DNA of 64,000 nucleotides, taken from the NCBI GenBank assembly GCA_039519185.1, contig CM076846.1:124872182-124936181 (forward strand), in the 5' to 3' direction. Below the pieces are notes generated by a model. That model searched no databases. It had not been told where the DNA came from and worked only from the letters and a program-made list of their open reading frames with translations. This document shows, one piece after another, positions 22,013-33,796 of the stretch. Position 1 is the first letter of the stretch. Each line of letters begins with the position of its first letter. This DNA comes from Astragalus membranaceus (taxonomy: Eukaryota > Streptophyta > Magnoliopsida > Fabales > Fabaceae). A program made the position numbers and the translations under genes.

Positions 22013-23063
22013 TTAAGTAGCAGACCTTTAATTTAACAAATGAACTTTCATACTCACTGTTGGCGAGGGATCGTTTCTGGTGAACCATGATATTTCGTGA
22101 CTAATATTCTTTTGACGCAGTACCTGATTAATAACTAAATAAAGTATGATAATCCACCCTTTAACCAATGGATTAATGAGATTGAAAGAGCAATGATTTA
22201 TTTTTTGACAATTGAAAAGAGCAAGTCAAATAAAACATTAACATCATAATAAAAGCATTAAATTACACCCTTTAGTTTTTTTTTTGACTAGCTAATGAGT
22301 GTTACTGTTGGCACTTAAGCAATGCCAAAAACTGAAAAATACTGTTTCTATGTGACTTTCACAGTAGAGTCATAAATAAATCTCATATAACTCAAATGGC
22401 AAATTCTCTCTCCATACGGTCATATCCATATTTTTTTCTAAACTTTCTCAAAGAGATTTATTACCCCTTCTCTTTAAACATTGCCTATATCAACAAGCCA
22501 TGTTGATTTTGTTTCACTGGTTAAGAGTATTATAAAAAGCACACAGCACTGAGTAAACTCTCACTCACATTCTCTCAATTATTACACCACCCTATCTTCC
22601 ATTTCAGGTCTACTTAGTAACAAACTTTCATTGGCTTCTTCTTTCTACATTTTTTAATTTTCTTTTGTGAGATGTTATTAACTAATATTAATTCCTATCT
22701 GGAAATGCATTGCATGCTAGTTTGTGGGATTTCCGATTTATGTGCCAATATAGACATCGTGACTTATGCCTATCTCTCGAATTCGGTGACTTTATCTGTT
22801 TCCTTTTTTTTTTCTTTTGTCATTTTCTTCTTTCTTTTAAACTTATCTGTCAATACAAGATTTCAAAAATGGATAGTTTTCATTACTCTCTACTAAAGGT
22901 TCTCCACAAGTTTCTAAAAACCAGAAGAAGTCTCTTCCTAACATAATAAGATATAATAAGGCTTTATGTGAATCAGTTATATGCCATATACATTTACGTA
23001 GTATTTTATTTTCCTTAATTTTATGCATTGTTTCATCCTTTTGTTTTGGTTGGATATTTCAGA
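22013..23063. other. PAE1 upstream region, promoter and 5' UTR with intron
   Basis: From about 22295 the sequence is the inverted counterpart of the region upstream of PAE2 (to about 48840), so the promoter was duplicated with the gene. The transcribed leader probably starts near 22560. A likely 5'-UTR intron runs from a GT near 22608 (after CCATTTCAG) to the AG at 23061-23062. No separate gene is seen here. Confidence 0.55.
22531..22537 (+). promoter_or_regulatory. TATA box of PAE1
   Basis: TATAAAA about 530 bp upstream of the ATG but only about 30 bp before the probable leader exon. The same box is kept at the matching place upstream of PAE2. Confidence 0.6.
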
Positions 23064-24924
23064 ATGGAGACTACAAAAATCATGCAATGGTTAACTGTAC
23101 TAGTATGTGCCCTGCTATTGCTCAAAGCAGAAGGAGGACTTTATGTTCCAATAACTCGTCTCGAAAGCGCGGTATCAAAAGGAGCTGGTGAGGAATTTCT
23201 GCTGTTTCATATAACCACAAGGAACTCTAATGATTGTCCTCTTTATCTACACCATAACTTTTGTGTTTAAAAAATATGTGTTTAATCAATAATAAAGAAG
23301 TTGAAGTTGAATATGTGTTGTGCAGTGTGCTTGGATGGTAGTCCCCCAGCTTATCACTTTGATGAGGGAAGTGGAGAAGGAGTTAACAAATGGATTGTTC
23401 ACATTGAGGTCTCTTTCACCAAACTAGCATCTGTTATAAGTGCTTACTTACTCATGAAATGCTTCTTTTACTTGTATAATTTATTTATTATACTACCAAC
23501 TAGATGGTAGAATTTGGGTCGGAACACCAACCCTACAAAACTCACGCCGAGGTTTGGACAATTAGAGCGTGACTCGAGTGGCCCAATAGTGGTGGCCTAA
23601 CGGACTTTGGATTGACTTTGATAGTATACCATCTTAGAATTTGGGTTAGGCCTAACTCAACCCTACAAAACTGTCTTATAAAGTGAGGGATGTCTACCAC
23701 TTATAAACTCTTCATCAGGCCATATAACATCTTATGTGAGACTCTTAACAGATTGGGAAAATGAATTTTTACTTTTTAGACTAAAATTTCTATTGAGTAA
23801 TCTTAAATGTAAACTGTGGTCAATTGACTTTTCTTTTATTCTTGGACAAATGGAGAGTTCTTTTTTCTTGTTTTTATGAACTTATGATCTTCAATACAAT
23901 TTATTCTAGGGAGGTGGATGGTGCAATGATGTAATTAACTGCAATTTCCGAAAGACGAGTCGATTAGGTTCATCTTACCAAATGGAAGAATCACTTGCCT
24001 TTTATGCATATCTAAGTGACAACAAAGAAAATAATCCAGGTATTCTCTAATGTTAATGTCTACTAATCAATGTATATAGTTTATCCTTATTAAGTTATAT
24101 TAGCCAAGTATTTTGTCTTGCTTTCCAACAACTTTTATAAAATATTCCAGATTTCTACAATTGGAATAGAGTCAAAATTAGGTACTGTGATGGTTCATCA
24201 TTCACCGGTGATGTAGAAGAAGTTGATCCAGTAAGTTTAAATTTCAAATAATATATTCAATACTGGCACATTTTATTTTCTAATATCCTTTTTGATGATA
24301 TATTTTTATAATATATTTTGTATATCAGAACACCAACTTGTACTTCAGAGGAGCAAGGATTTTTGATGCTGTAATAAAAGACTTACTAGCAAAAGGAATG
24401 GAACATGCTGAAAATGTACAAAACAATGATGATTTTCATTTTCCACTTCATTTTTTTTTCTTTCTCAATAGTTTTTCCATTCATTAACTGAAACTTGTAA
24501 CTACAGGCTATTCTTTCTGGATGTTCAGCTGGAGGATTAACTAGTATATTACACTGTGATCACTTCAAAGAATATTTACCTAAAGGAGCTAAAGTTAAAT
24601 GTGTTTCAGATGCTGGTTATTTTGTCAATGTGTATGCTTTTTTAACTTTTAATCTAGTTCCAGCGTTATGTGCGGATTCTATCCACCTTTTAACTTGCTT
24701 TCTTGATAGCCTTTTTCCTTACTTGTTTAGTTTTCCATAGATCATTTAATGATTTAATATTTTGTTGTTGTAAAACAGAAAGGATATATCAGGAGAAGAT
24801 GACATTGAAGAGTTTTTCAATCAAGTTGCTGAAACACATGTACTCATTATTTCTCTCATTATTTCCCCCTCTAGGAAAGCAAGCACTTGCATTACATTGC
24901 ATTTTTCATTTAAACTGATTTTTT

Positions 24925-24961
<37 letters not shown>

Positions 24962-26127
24962 CACAGGCCTCAGCAAAGAATTTGCCTTCATCCTGCACTT
25001 CAGATTACAGTCCAGGGCTGGTAAGTTCAACTATAGTAATTTTATCTTCTTGCCTTCCATATATTTCTATGGTGCTTCTAAATTATACTTCTGAATTATC
25101 ATGTAGTGCTTTTTCCCACAAAATGTGGCATCAACTATTAGCACGCCACTCTTCGTTGTAAATGCAGCCTATGACTCATGGCAGGTATAAGATTATCTAT
25201 TGCTCAATATGTTAAAAACTTCAAGTGTGTTTGGATACACGTTGACATGATTCAAATCGCGCGTTGAAAAATTGAGTTTTGTAAGAAGCTACAATTTGTA
25301 TATGATCAGAAATTGATTAAGATTAATATACATCACCTATCCATCTAACTATTTCCCGATTCACTATGAACATTAAGCACGAGTAGCTCAGATAGCGAAC
25401 TAAGGACACTGAATGAGTTTAAAGCAGAAGTCCCAGGGTTCAAATGCTGTAAACCAACATGTCCAAGATGTTATTGTCATTTGATGTTTTAACCAATATT
25501 ATGTCTTAACAAGTGGTGACTCTCTCTCTCATACAGATTAAGAACGTATTGGCTCCTGGTAATGCTGATCCCAATGGCAGTTGGCGTAGCTGCAAGAGTA
25601 ATATAGACAACTGCTCACCTGAACAATTAAGTATAATGCAAGGTTAATTAACATTTTCTTACCTATTCGTCAATACTTCATGTGTATCATTAGTTTATTA
25701 ATTGCAATATTTTCAACATTTATTTTATGAATTTATTTTCAGGCTATAAGACACAATTCTTAGATGCATTGAGGGTTATACGAAAATCTCCATCTAATGG
25801 AATGTTTATAGACTCTTGCTATGTCCACTGCCAAACAGAAGGACAGGGTACATGGTTAACAAGTGATTCTACAATGGTTGCCAATATGGTACTATTATAA
25901 TCCATTTGTATGATTCGTATCGTACTAAATAGCACTTCTCTTTTTAGAAAGCAAACCGGCCATAATGTATTTCGTTTGATATTTTGCAGACACTAGCCAA
26001 TGCAATAGGAGACTGGTTCTATGAACGGACTACTCTACTTCAGATTGACGACTGTTCTGCTTACCCTTGCAACCCTACTTGTCATAACGATGTTTTTGAT
26101 CCAGCATTCCCAGCACTATACGCTTAA
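23064..26127 (+). CDS. Pectin acetylesterase (PAE1), 12 coding exons
   Basis: Carbohydrate esterase family 13 (Notum-like) enzyme that removes acetyl groups from pectin in the cell wall. Exons: 23064-23187, 23326-23408, 23910-24039, 24151-24230, 24329-24415, 24507-24631, 24779-24839, 24967-25020, 25107-25184, 25537-25642, 25743-25888, 25990-26127. All introns are GT-AG and the frame closes exactly: 403 residues, normal for the family. Residues 1-25 form a signal peptide (basic start, then a Leu-rich core), so the protein is secreted. Family motifs: CLDGSPPAYHFDEG, the oxyanion loop IEGGGWC, the nucleophile box SGCSAGGL in exon 6, the Asp region VNAAYDSWQ in exon 9 and the His region CYVHCQ in exon 11. 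Paired Cys residues are typical of an extracellular enzyme. The inverted paralogue is at 43772-47947. Confidence 0.93.
23504..23755. repeat. Interspersed repeat inserted in PAE1 intron 2
   Basis: About 250 bp containing GAATTTGGGT...AACCCTACAAAACT twice. It is absent from intron 2 of the paralogue (266 bp against 501 bp here), so it arrived after the duplication. The style resembles a short legume LTR-like repeat; the class is uncertain. Confidence 0.55.
24927..24961. repeat. (ATT)n microsatellite beside PAE1 exon 8
   Basis: About 11 trinucleotide units ending directly at the ATCACAG acceptor site, so it serves as the pyrimidine-rich tract of that splice site. The paralogue lacks it. Confidence 0.9.
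25377..25470 (+). mobile_element. SINE fragment in PAE1 intron 9
   Basis: GAGTAGCTCAGATAGCGAACTAAGG followed about 55 bp later by CCCAGGGTTCAAATG: the A- and B-box-like parts of the same SINE family as 15977-16111. No clear target duplication is seen; ends are approximate. Not present in the paralogue's intron. Confidence 0.55.
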
Positions 26128-26638
26128 TAATAGTTATCTGGTGGTATTGAACGAGAAAGTTAAAGAAGTAAAATAAGAGAGAATGCACCATTGCACATGA
26201 ACTTAATTGTGTGTTGAGCGCCTCAATCATTGTTTCATGTTAATTAATGTTACATATGCTATATTACATATATACTATTGTTGTTACATTGCACATCCTG
26301 TAATTGAGCACTAGTCCATCCTTTCATTGTTGTAAGTAAAAGTAATTATATATGAAATTGTATTTAAGGGTCAAGAACTTGTTAATGATGAGGCACTTGA
26401 AAGATGAACAAAATGATGTCCGGTTGCACAAATGATCCAAATTGTGTGTATCACACCAATTTTAAGTTTCCTCGTTTCCATCAATTTATGTTAATCGGGT
26501 GCAATATGAATGTCAAGCAAATCCCTTCAAGATACTTTGGATTTTTTGGATACATAGTAACTATAGCAAGAATAAGTATATGAAGAAAAAAACAAAGAAA
26601 GCCTAATACACATACACAAAGAAGAAGAAAAACAAAGC
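26128..26638. other. PAE1 3' UTR and convergent spacer
   Basis: The first 130 bp are the PAE1 3' UTR, recognisable because it matches the sequence after the PAE2 stop. The remainder lies between PAE1 and the convergent receptor-kinase pseudogene; no gene seen. Confidence 0.6.
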
Positions 26639-28774
26639 CTAATCAGTGACATCTGCAGCACTTGTAACCAATTCTTCATTGATCTGATTCCTTGAGAAAA
26701 CAACTCTGATAACATCTAGCTCCCTGGTGACAACCCTCATATTTATTCTTTCTTTTGGTGACTCAGCTGTACAAGCAAGTCCAATGTAAAATAGTTCAAG
26801 TAAGCACTTCTTTAGATCATTAGGATCAATGTGACTCAAGCTGATCTGATCACTATTACTCTCTTCTTCTGCTGATACATTTGTTTGTTTCAATTGTACC
26901 GGAAGCAGGGTTGAGTCCACTATCTCCATGAGTTTATCTGGCAAGGAAACCTTCACAAAAGAATGAAGATTCATTCCATTTGTAAACATTTCATCTGTGG
27001 GCTTCTTTCCTGTTAGTATTTCCAGTACAAGGATTCCAAAGCTATACACATCACCTAGTGTTGAAACTTGACCTCCCATTCCATATTCTGAAAATTAATG
27101 TACTTCGAGATTTAACCTCAAAAGAAATTAAAATTTGTTTCCTATAAGGAATACAATTAGAATTTATGAAATTTTTGAACCTAACTTAAAAGTTTAATTA
27201 CTTTGGAGGTCCTTAAACTGTTTGAGAATTTCTAAATAAACCTTTGATAGTTCAGGGTCTTACAGAGTAATTATTCCTATATTAAATGGTATTGAGTTGT
27301 GTACCTGGAGGAGCATACCCAACAGTTCCCTTGATTCCAATTGTGCTACTTTGCAAATCAGAGATACCATTGATGGCACATAGAAGAAGTCTTGCTATTC
27401 CAAAATCACTCACATGAGCAACCATGTCATTGTCAAGAAGGATATTGTTTGGCTTTAAATCACAATGAACAATTGGCTGCTCAGATTCATGGTGAAGATA
27501 GTGTAACGCAGAAGCAACATCTATGATAAGATTTAATCTTTGAAGAAGGTTCAAGCTTGGCTGATCTCCAATTTCCGTCTCGGGACACAACCATTTTTCT
27601 AAGCTTCCATTTTCCATGTACTCAAACACTAAAGCTTTGAACTCATTGCCATTGTAATCCATGCTTGAGCAACATGTTAGAATCTTAACCAGATTCCTAT
27701 GACGAATAGTTCTGAGTGCGTTACATTCAGCAATGAAACTCTTGTGAGCTCCCTTGACTTGAAGGTTCAGGACCTTTATAGCAACAACTCTTTCTTCTGA
27801 CTCAAGGTTTCCTTTATATACAAAGCCGAAACCACCAGATCCTATCAAGTTGTTGGGAGAGAAACCATTTGTTGCTTGGTGGAGTGTCTGATATGAGACC
27901 TTTGCAAGGTGATTCATTGTTGATGGCAAAGTGGAAGCTCTCCAGGTTGGTTTTTTTCTTCCAAATGACTGCAATAGATAATGATAAAAGTAGAAGAAAG
28001 AAAACCACAGAAACTATGATTACTATTGTCTTCCAATGATGATTTTTGTGTGTCTTATCTTTGACAGGACATGGTGGTAGACTTAGCTCAGTGATACCCC
28101 CACAAAGTTCACTGTTGTTTTTAACCGATGTCGCACTTGCATTTCGAAACACACCTTCTGTTGGTACTTCACCATCCAACTTGTTAAAAGAAATATTCAA
28201 GTACTGCAGAACAGAAATACTCTCTAGACCTTCAGGAATTGGTCCAGACAAGTTGTTTTGTGACAAATCCAAATACTGAAGGCCTTTCAATGAGGCTAAA
28301 GATGAAGGTATAGCTCCAAGGAAGGAATTCCCTTTTAAGTTAAGGTAATCCAAGCTTATGCACTGTCCAATTGTTGGAGGAATTTCACCAGACAGAAAAT
28401 TTTCAGAAGCATCTAACTTATTGATGCTTTTCAGGTTGCCAACTTCAAGTGGTAGGGTGCCATTTAATGAGTTATGAGATAAGTTCAGTAACAATGACAA
28501 AGAGGGAAGACCTATGACCTGTAAAGGAATAGAACCAGTAAGGTGGTTATTTGAAAGTTCAAGGTACTGTAAATTTTCACAATTCCCTATACTAGAAGGA
28601 ATGCTTCCTTCTAGCATATTATTTGATAAGTCAAGTTGAAACAACTGACTAAGGTTTCCAAGTGATGATGGAATTTTTCCTGAAAGTTTGTTTACATTCA
28701 AAGTCAATGATTGTGTCTTTTGAAAATTTCCAAAAGAAGCTGGAATGGAGCCTGTGAGAAGGTTGAACTCCAAG
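26639..28774 (-). pseudogene. RLK segment C: last LRRs, transmembrane helix, kinase
   Basis: LRRs from NLLTGSIPASFG to FNKLDGEVPTEG, a paired-Cys cap (ELCGG...LPPCP), then a transmembrane stretch (IVVFFLLLLSLSIAVIW-like, near 28000). The frame shifts at 27951-27957 (seven T on +), immediately after the membrane segment. The kinase keeps LIGSGGFGFVYKG, AIKVL, HCDLKPNN, DFGIAR and GYAPP, then the intron 27088-27304, then YGMGGQVSTLGDVYSFG to the stop at 26639. Catalytic Lys, Asp and DFG are all present, so the kinase half itself is intact after the shift. Confidence 0.88.
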
Positions 28775-29012
28775 TCAAATATTAGGAATATAGCTTATCA
28801 CTAACTATGGTTATTTAATTTGTTATTTAACTCACTCAGTTAGTTTACAGTTAGATCTGAGTTAGTAGTTAGCTAGTTAGTGATTTTCCTTTTTTGCTTG
28901 TTTTCCTGATCTGTATATATAGCTTCGGGTTCCCAATTGTACAGTAGAGATTCACAATTCATTCAATAATACAATATGCATTTTTCTTTGATCTGGTGTT
29001 TGGATACCAAGA

Positions 29013-29024
29013 TGGTATCAGAGC
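29013..29024 (+). other. Primer binding site of copia element
   Basis: TGGTATCAGAGC, the standard complement of the initiator Met tRNA 3' end, directly after the 5' LTR. Confidence 0.9.
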
Positions 29025-29191
29025 GCATTCATTGAGCGCTCTGGTTCATCGTCGTTCCTCTTTCTTCGTTCTTCCGCTTGCATTTCTCTTGAGAATCTCC
29101 ATTTTTTTTGCAGAATTTCTTCCATTACTCTTCGGAATTCTTCAATTGATCTTCTCCTTCAATCAATTTCTGATTTATCTTTCTGAAGACG

Positions 29192-32100
29192 ATGACTCAG
29201 AGCATCTCATACTCCGATTTTTCCACAAACAATGGAAATCCCTACTATCTTCATCCGAGCGAATCTCCTGCTCTGGTTCTTGTTTCACCAGTCTTGGAAG
29301 GCACGAAAAACTTTCAACCGTGGGTTAGATCAATGCGCATCAGTCTAATCTCCAAGAACAAGCTTGGTTTCGTCGACGGCACTTTCCTCGTTCCGGAAAT
29401 GACAAATACACTCTACAATCAGTGGACGCGATGCAATAGCATGGTGCTTTCATGGATTCAACGCTCCGTTTCTCCAAGCGTTCTGAAATCAATAGCTTAC
29501 TTCGATAAAGCCTACGATGCGTGGAAGGATCTCCACGATCGGTTCAGCCAAGGCGACATGTTCCGTATTGCAGATCTGCAAGAAGACATTTACCGTCTAA
29601 CCCAAGGGAATCTCAATGTTTCTGAATATTACACCGAACTGAAGTCCTTGTGGGATGAACTAGAGAATTTCAGGCCATTAGCTATCTGCAAATGTGCTAT
29701 TCCTTGTTCATGCGATGCTTCGAAGAACACTAGAAAGTATAGGGATCAGGATTACACAATTAGGTTTTTGAAAGGCCTTAATGAGCAATATGCTCATGTG
29801 AAATCCCAAATCATGATGATGGATCCATTTCCTACAATCACCAAAGCTTGCTCTATGGTTCTTCAACAAGAAAGGCAGATGGAATCTCCCTTAGCCACTG
29901 ATTTGGACAACAAAAATGTTTCTGCCACTGCAAATAATGTGCAGGCCAATGCTGCAAATGGTTTTCAATTTCAAGGTCGTAGAGGAGGTTTCAATGGTGG
30001 TAGAAATCGTGGTGGTAGGAATGGTTCAGGTGGCAGATCACAAGGAGGCACTAGACTATGTACTAACTGTGGAAAGAATAATCACACAGTAGATTCATGC
30101 TTCTTCATTCATGGCTTTCCACCGGGTTATCAGAACAAATCCAACAACAATTCCTCAACCAACTCTGCTGCTAACAGTGTTGGTGCTAGCAATAACAATG
30201 TTGAAGAGGACAAGAGTGTAGCATCTGATCATTCCAAAGGCAGCATCTCTCTGTCAAGTGAGCAGTATCAAGGGGTCCTAGAATTGCTTCAGGCTTCAAA
30301 GCTACAGGCTGCTTCTGCATCTCATTCTGCCAATACAGCTCTTGTTCCCTTCCACTCTTCCAACTCTCTCACAGCCTATAATGCCCAAACCTCTGATAAT
30401 TCTGGTAATGTTTACACTTACATTAAAGAATTAGATATGTGGATTGTTGACACAGGAGCAACTGACCACATCACACACAACATACACCTTTTATCAAATT
30501 GTTTTTCCATAAAACCTATACACATCAGTTTACCTAATAATACTACTGCCACTGCCACATTGGCAGGCACCATACATTTTTCAAATGGCTTAATTCTGTA
30601 CAATGTTTTGTATATACCCAATTTTCATGCTAATCTCATGTCAGGTCCACAACTTGCTAAAACTAGCAAATGCACTGCATATTTTGATGATTCTGGTTTG
30701 TCTATCATGCAGGTAGGCACACGGAGGATTATTGGTATAGCTAGACTGTTGCATGGACTCTACAAGTTAAGCCTCTCCCTAGCCAAGCCACAAACTACTC
30801 ACACCACTTTACCTACAATATGTAATACTGAAAAACATTCATCCAATCCCACACTTGTTCCTTGTAATGAAACACTTGTTCCTTGTAATGAAACACTTGT
30901 AGCATCTAAAGATATACCTTGTAACACTGTTTCTATGAATAAAAGTTCTGTTATTGCTTCTACTTCTGTGCCTCACTCTATTGACTCCGATTCAAACTTG
31001 TGGCATATGAGATTAGGCCATATCCCCTTAAATAGACAACAATGCATGTCCAAACAGTTTCCTTACATCAAATTCCCCACTGCATCTAATCCCTGTGATG
31101 CTTGCCAATATGCCAAACAAAGAAAATTACCTCATCCATCTAGTTCAACTAAATCAGCTCATCCCTTTGACCTTTTACATGCAGACATCTGGGGCCCTTA
31201 CTCTCACACATCCACCTTGGGTCACAGATACTTCCTTACCCTTGTTGATGACTTTACCCGATTCACTTGGGTTGTTCTCATGAAAAACAAAGGAGAAACC
31301 CGTAGCCATCTTGTCAAATTTGTAAACTACATTGAAACTCAGTTTAGTACCAAATTGAAATGTCTTAGAAGTGACAATGGCCCAGAATTTTTAATGCTTG
31401 ACTTCTTTTCTTCCAAAGGCATCCTTCACCACAAATCATGTGTTGAAACTCCACAACAAAATGGCATTGTGGAGCGCAAACACCAACATATACTAAATGT
31501 TGCTCGTGCCCTAACCTTCCAAGCTAACCTCCCCCTTAACCTTTGGAACTTTGCCATTCAACACTCAGTTCATCTCATTAATAGAATCCCCACACCTTTG
31601 CTTCAAGACAGCACTCCGTATCAAAAACTCTTCAACCAACCACCCACTCTTCTTCATCTAAAAGTCTTTGGATGCCTTGCCTATGCATCTACATTACATG
31701 CAAATAGAACTAAGTTTGATCCTAGAGCAAGGAAGACTGTTTTCCTTGGTTACACAGATGGAGTGAAAGGATACTTACTGTATGACCTTATCTCTCATCA
31801 GTTTCTTACATCTAGAAATGTGATATTGTATGAGTCTCACTTTCCCTTTCACACCAATAATTCACCAAACACTCAACCAATTCAACCAGCCATTCCTGCA
31901 CCATCCTTCCTTGATACCTCTTTAGATACTCTTCCTGAACCTATTACAACAACTCCACCAGATATTCCCTTTACTCCTTCACCTCAATCCTCACCTCCAG
32001 CTTCACCCGAACCCAATACTGTCCCACTACTGTCACCACCTAGTTCCACTACTGTCCCACCTGTCAGACAGTCCACAAGAATCAAATTTCCACCAAAATA

Positions 32101-33796
32101 CTTAAGTGACTTTCATTGCAATTTAGCTAGCTATACTGGTAATCCTTCAGGTACTACTTCTTCACCTCTTTACCCCTTATCTTCTGTTTTATCATATGAA
32201 AATTGTTCTCTTGCATACAAATTTTTTTGTTTTTCAATCACTTCAAACACTGAGCCCACCACCTTCCACCAAGCCTCCAAACAAGAGTGTTGGCAGAAGG
32301 CTATGCAGGAGGAGCTTAAGGCTCTTGACTTGAACAAGACTTGGTCCATTGTTGATCTACCACTTGGTAAGAACCCCATTGGTTGTAAATGGGTGTATAA
32401 AATCAAATATCTTGCTGATGGAAGCATTGAAAGATACAAGGCACGCCTTGTAGCCAAAGGGTATACTCAAATGGAGGGTGTAGATTACTTTGACACCTTC
32501 AGCCCAGTGGCTAAACTCACTACTGTACGGGTTCTCCTAGCTCTAGCAATAGTGAATAATTGGTTTTTGGAACAATTAGATGTGAATAACGCCTTCTTAC
32601 ATGGTGATTTGAATGAGGAAGTCTACATGTCTCTCCCTCAAGGCTTTACTCCAGCAACTTCTTCACTTTCTAACCCTGTTTGCAAGCTGCATAAGTCCCT
32701 TTATGGACTTAAACAGGCAAGCAGACAATGGAACCAGAAACTCACAGCCACTCTACTCTCTCTTGGCTTTCTTCAGTCACAAGCTGACCATTCTCTATTC
32801 ACTAAAGCCACTGACCAGACTCTTACATTTTTACTTGTATATGTTGATGATGTAGTTCTTGCAGGCAACTCAATGGAGGAAATTAATTCTGTCAAATTCT
32901 TGCTGCATTCCAAGTTCAGAATCAAGGACTTGGGCCCTCTCAGGTTTTTCCTAGGATTGGAGGTGGCTAGATCTAGTCAAGGCATCATCCTTAATCAAAG
33001 GAAATACACCTTAGATCTTCTCCAAGACAGTGGTCTTCTTGCCACTAAGCCTGTTTCCACCCCTGGGGATCCATCAGTCAAGCTTTCAGCAGAAGTTTCT
33101 CCACCATACCCTGATGAATCATCCTACAGAAGGCTTGTTGGTAGATTACTCTATCTCACTACAACTCGTCCAGACATCTCTCATGCAGTGCAGCAACTTA
33201 GCCAGTTTGTGGCTAAGCCTCTCACCTCTCATTTCAAGGCTGCCACTCGTGTTCTTCGTTACTTAAAGTCTTCTCCAGCTCAAGGACTATTTTTCTCTGC
33301 TGATACTACTGTTACCCTATCTGGTTTTGCTGATTCTGACTGGGCTTGTTGCCCTGATACTTGCAAATCCATCACAGGTTACTGCACTTTCATTGGCACA
33401 TCCTTGGTCTCTTGGAAAGCGAAGAAGCAGAACACAGTTTCAAGATCCTCCTCTGAAGCTGAATATAGAGCTTTGGCAAGCCTTTCTTGTGAGTTACAGT
33501 GGCTACATTACCTTCTCACTGATCTGCACTGTAAACCCACTTCCCCTGCTGCTGTGTATTGTGACAACAAATCTGCCATCTATTTAGCTCACAATCCAAC
33601 ATTTCATGAGAGAACAAAACATATTGAGATAGATTGCCATGTTGTTCGTGAGAAAATCCAACAAGGCCTCATTCACCTCCTACCTGTTCCCTCAACTTCT
33701 CAGCTTGCAGATGTCTTCACAAAGCCACTGCACAGTCCTTCATTTCAGTCTTTGATTACTAAGTTGGGCTTATGTGACATCCATAGTCCAACTTGA
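29192..33796 (+). CDS. Copia gag-pol polyprotein (intact, 1534 aa)
   Basis: Copia domain order in one frame. The gag of the Retrotran_gag_3 style has NPYYLHPSESPALVLVS near residue 16. A Gly/Arg-rich stretch comes before the zinc knuckle CTNCGKNNHTVDSC (near 290). The protease site is MWIVDTGATDHITHN (near 416) and the pre-integrase LWHMRLGHIPLN near 603. The integrase core has LHADIWGPY (near 662), RSDNGPEF (near 725) and QQNGIVERKHQH, so the DDE is complete. The RT catalytic box LLVYVDDVVLAGN lies near 1213. The RNase H has GFADSDWACC near 1377 and SSSEAEYRA. The protein ends a few bases before the polypurine tract. ATG 29192 is the first Met after the leader in this frame. Gag style and short LTRs suggest the Ale lineage (tentative). 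Confidence 0.95.
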   Translation: MTQSISYSDFSTNNGNPYYLHPSESPALVLVSPVLEGTKNFQPWVRSMRISLISKNKLGFVDGTFLVPEMTNTLYNQWTRCNSMVLSWIQRSVSPSVLKSIAYFDKAYDAWKDLHDRFSQGDMFRIADLQEDIYRLTQGNLNVSEYYTELKSLWDELENFRPLAICKCAIPCSCDASKNTRKYRDQDYTIRFLKGLNEQYAHVKSQIMMMDPFPTITKACSMVLQQERQMESPLATDLDNKNVSATANNVQANAANGFQFQGRRGGFNGGRNRGGRNGSGGRSQGGTRLCTNCGKNNHTVDSCFFIHGFPPGYQNKSNNNSSTNSAANSVGASNNNVEEDKSVASDHSKGSISLSSEQYQGVLELLQASKLQAASASHSANTALVPFHSSNSLTAYNAQTSDNSGNVYTYIKELDMWIVDTGATDHITHNIHLLSNCFSIKPIHISLPNNTTATATLAGTIHFSNGLILYNVLYIPNFHANLMSGPQLAKTSKCTAYFDDSGLSIMQVGTRRIIGIARLLHGLYKLSLSLAKPQTTHTTLPTICNTEKHSSNPTLVPCNETLVPCNETLVASKDIPCNTVSMNKSSVIASTSVPHSIDSDSNLWHMRLGHIPLNRQQCMSKQFPYIKFPTASNPCDACQYAKQRKLPHPSSSTKSAHPFDLLHADIWGPYSHTSTLGHRYFLTLVDDFTRFTWVVLMKNKGETRSHLVKFVNYIETQFSTKLKCLRSDNGPEFLMLDFFSSKGILHHKSCVETPQQNGIVERKHQHILNVARALTFQANLPLNLWNFAIQHSVHLINRIPTPLLQDSTPYQKLFNQPPTLLHLKVFGCLAYASTLHANRTKFDPRARKTVFLGYTDGVKGYLLYDLISHQFLTSRNVILYESHFPFHTNNSPNTQPIQPAIPAPSFLDTSLDTLPEPITTTPPDIPFTPSPQSSPPASPEPNTVPLLSPPSSTTVPPVRQSTRIKFPPKYLSDFHCNLASYTGNPSGTTSSPLYPLSSVLSYENCSLAYKFFCFSITSNTEPTTFHQASKQECWQKAMQEELKALDLNKTWSIVDLPLGKNPIGCKWVYKIKYLADGSIERYKARLVAKGYTQMEGVDYFDTFSPVAKLTTVRVLLALAIVNNWFLEQLDVNNAFLHGDLNEEVYMSLPQGFTPATSSLSNPVCKLHKSLYGLKQASRQWNQKLTATLLSLGFLQSQADHSLFTKATDQTLTFLLVYVDDVVLAGNSMEEINSVKFLLHSKFRIKDLGPLRFFLGLEVARSSQGIILNQRKYTLDLLQDSGLLATKPVSTPGDPSVKLSAEVSPPYPDESSYRRLVGRLLYLTTTRPDISHAVQQLSQFVAKPLTSHFKAATRVLRYLKSSPAQGLFFSADTTVTLSGFADSDWACCPDTCKSITGYCTFIGTSLVSWKAKKQNTVSRSSSEAEYRALASLSCELQWLHYLLTDLHCKPTSPAAVYCDNKSAIYLAHNPTFHERTKHIEIDCHVVREKIQQGLIHLLPVPSTSQLADVFTKPLHSPSFQSLITKLGLCDIHSPT

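Noticed and set aside
22869..22946. Short peptide MDSFHYSLLKVLHKFL upstream of PAE1, also present upstream of PAE2
   Set aside because: Considered a conserved upstream ORF, but it lies in the likely 5'-UTR intron, and the similarity is explained by the recent gene duplication.
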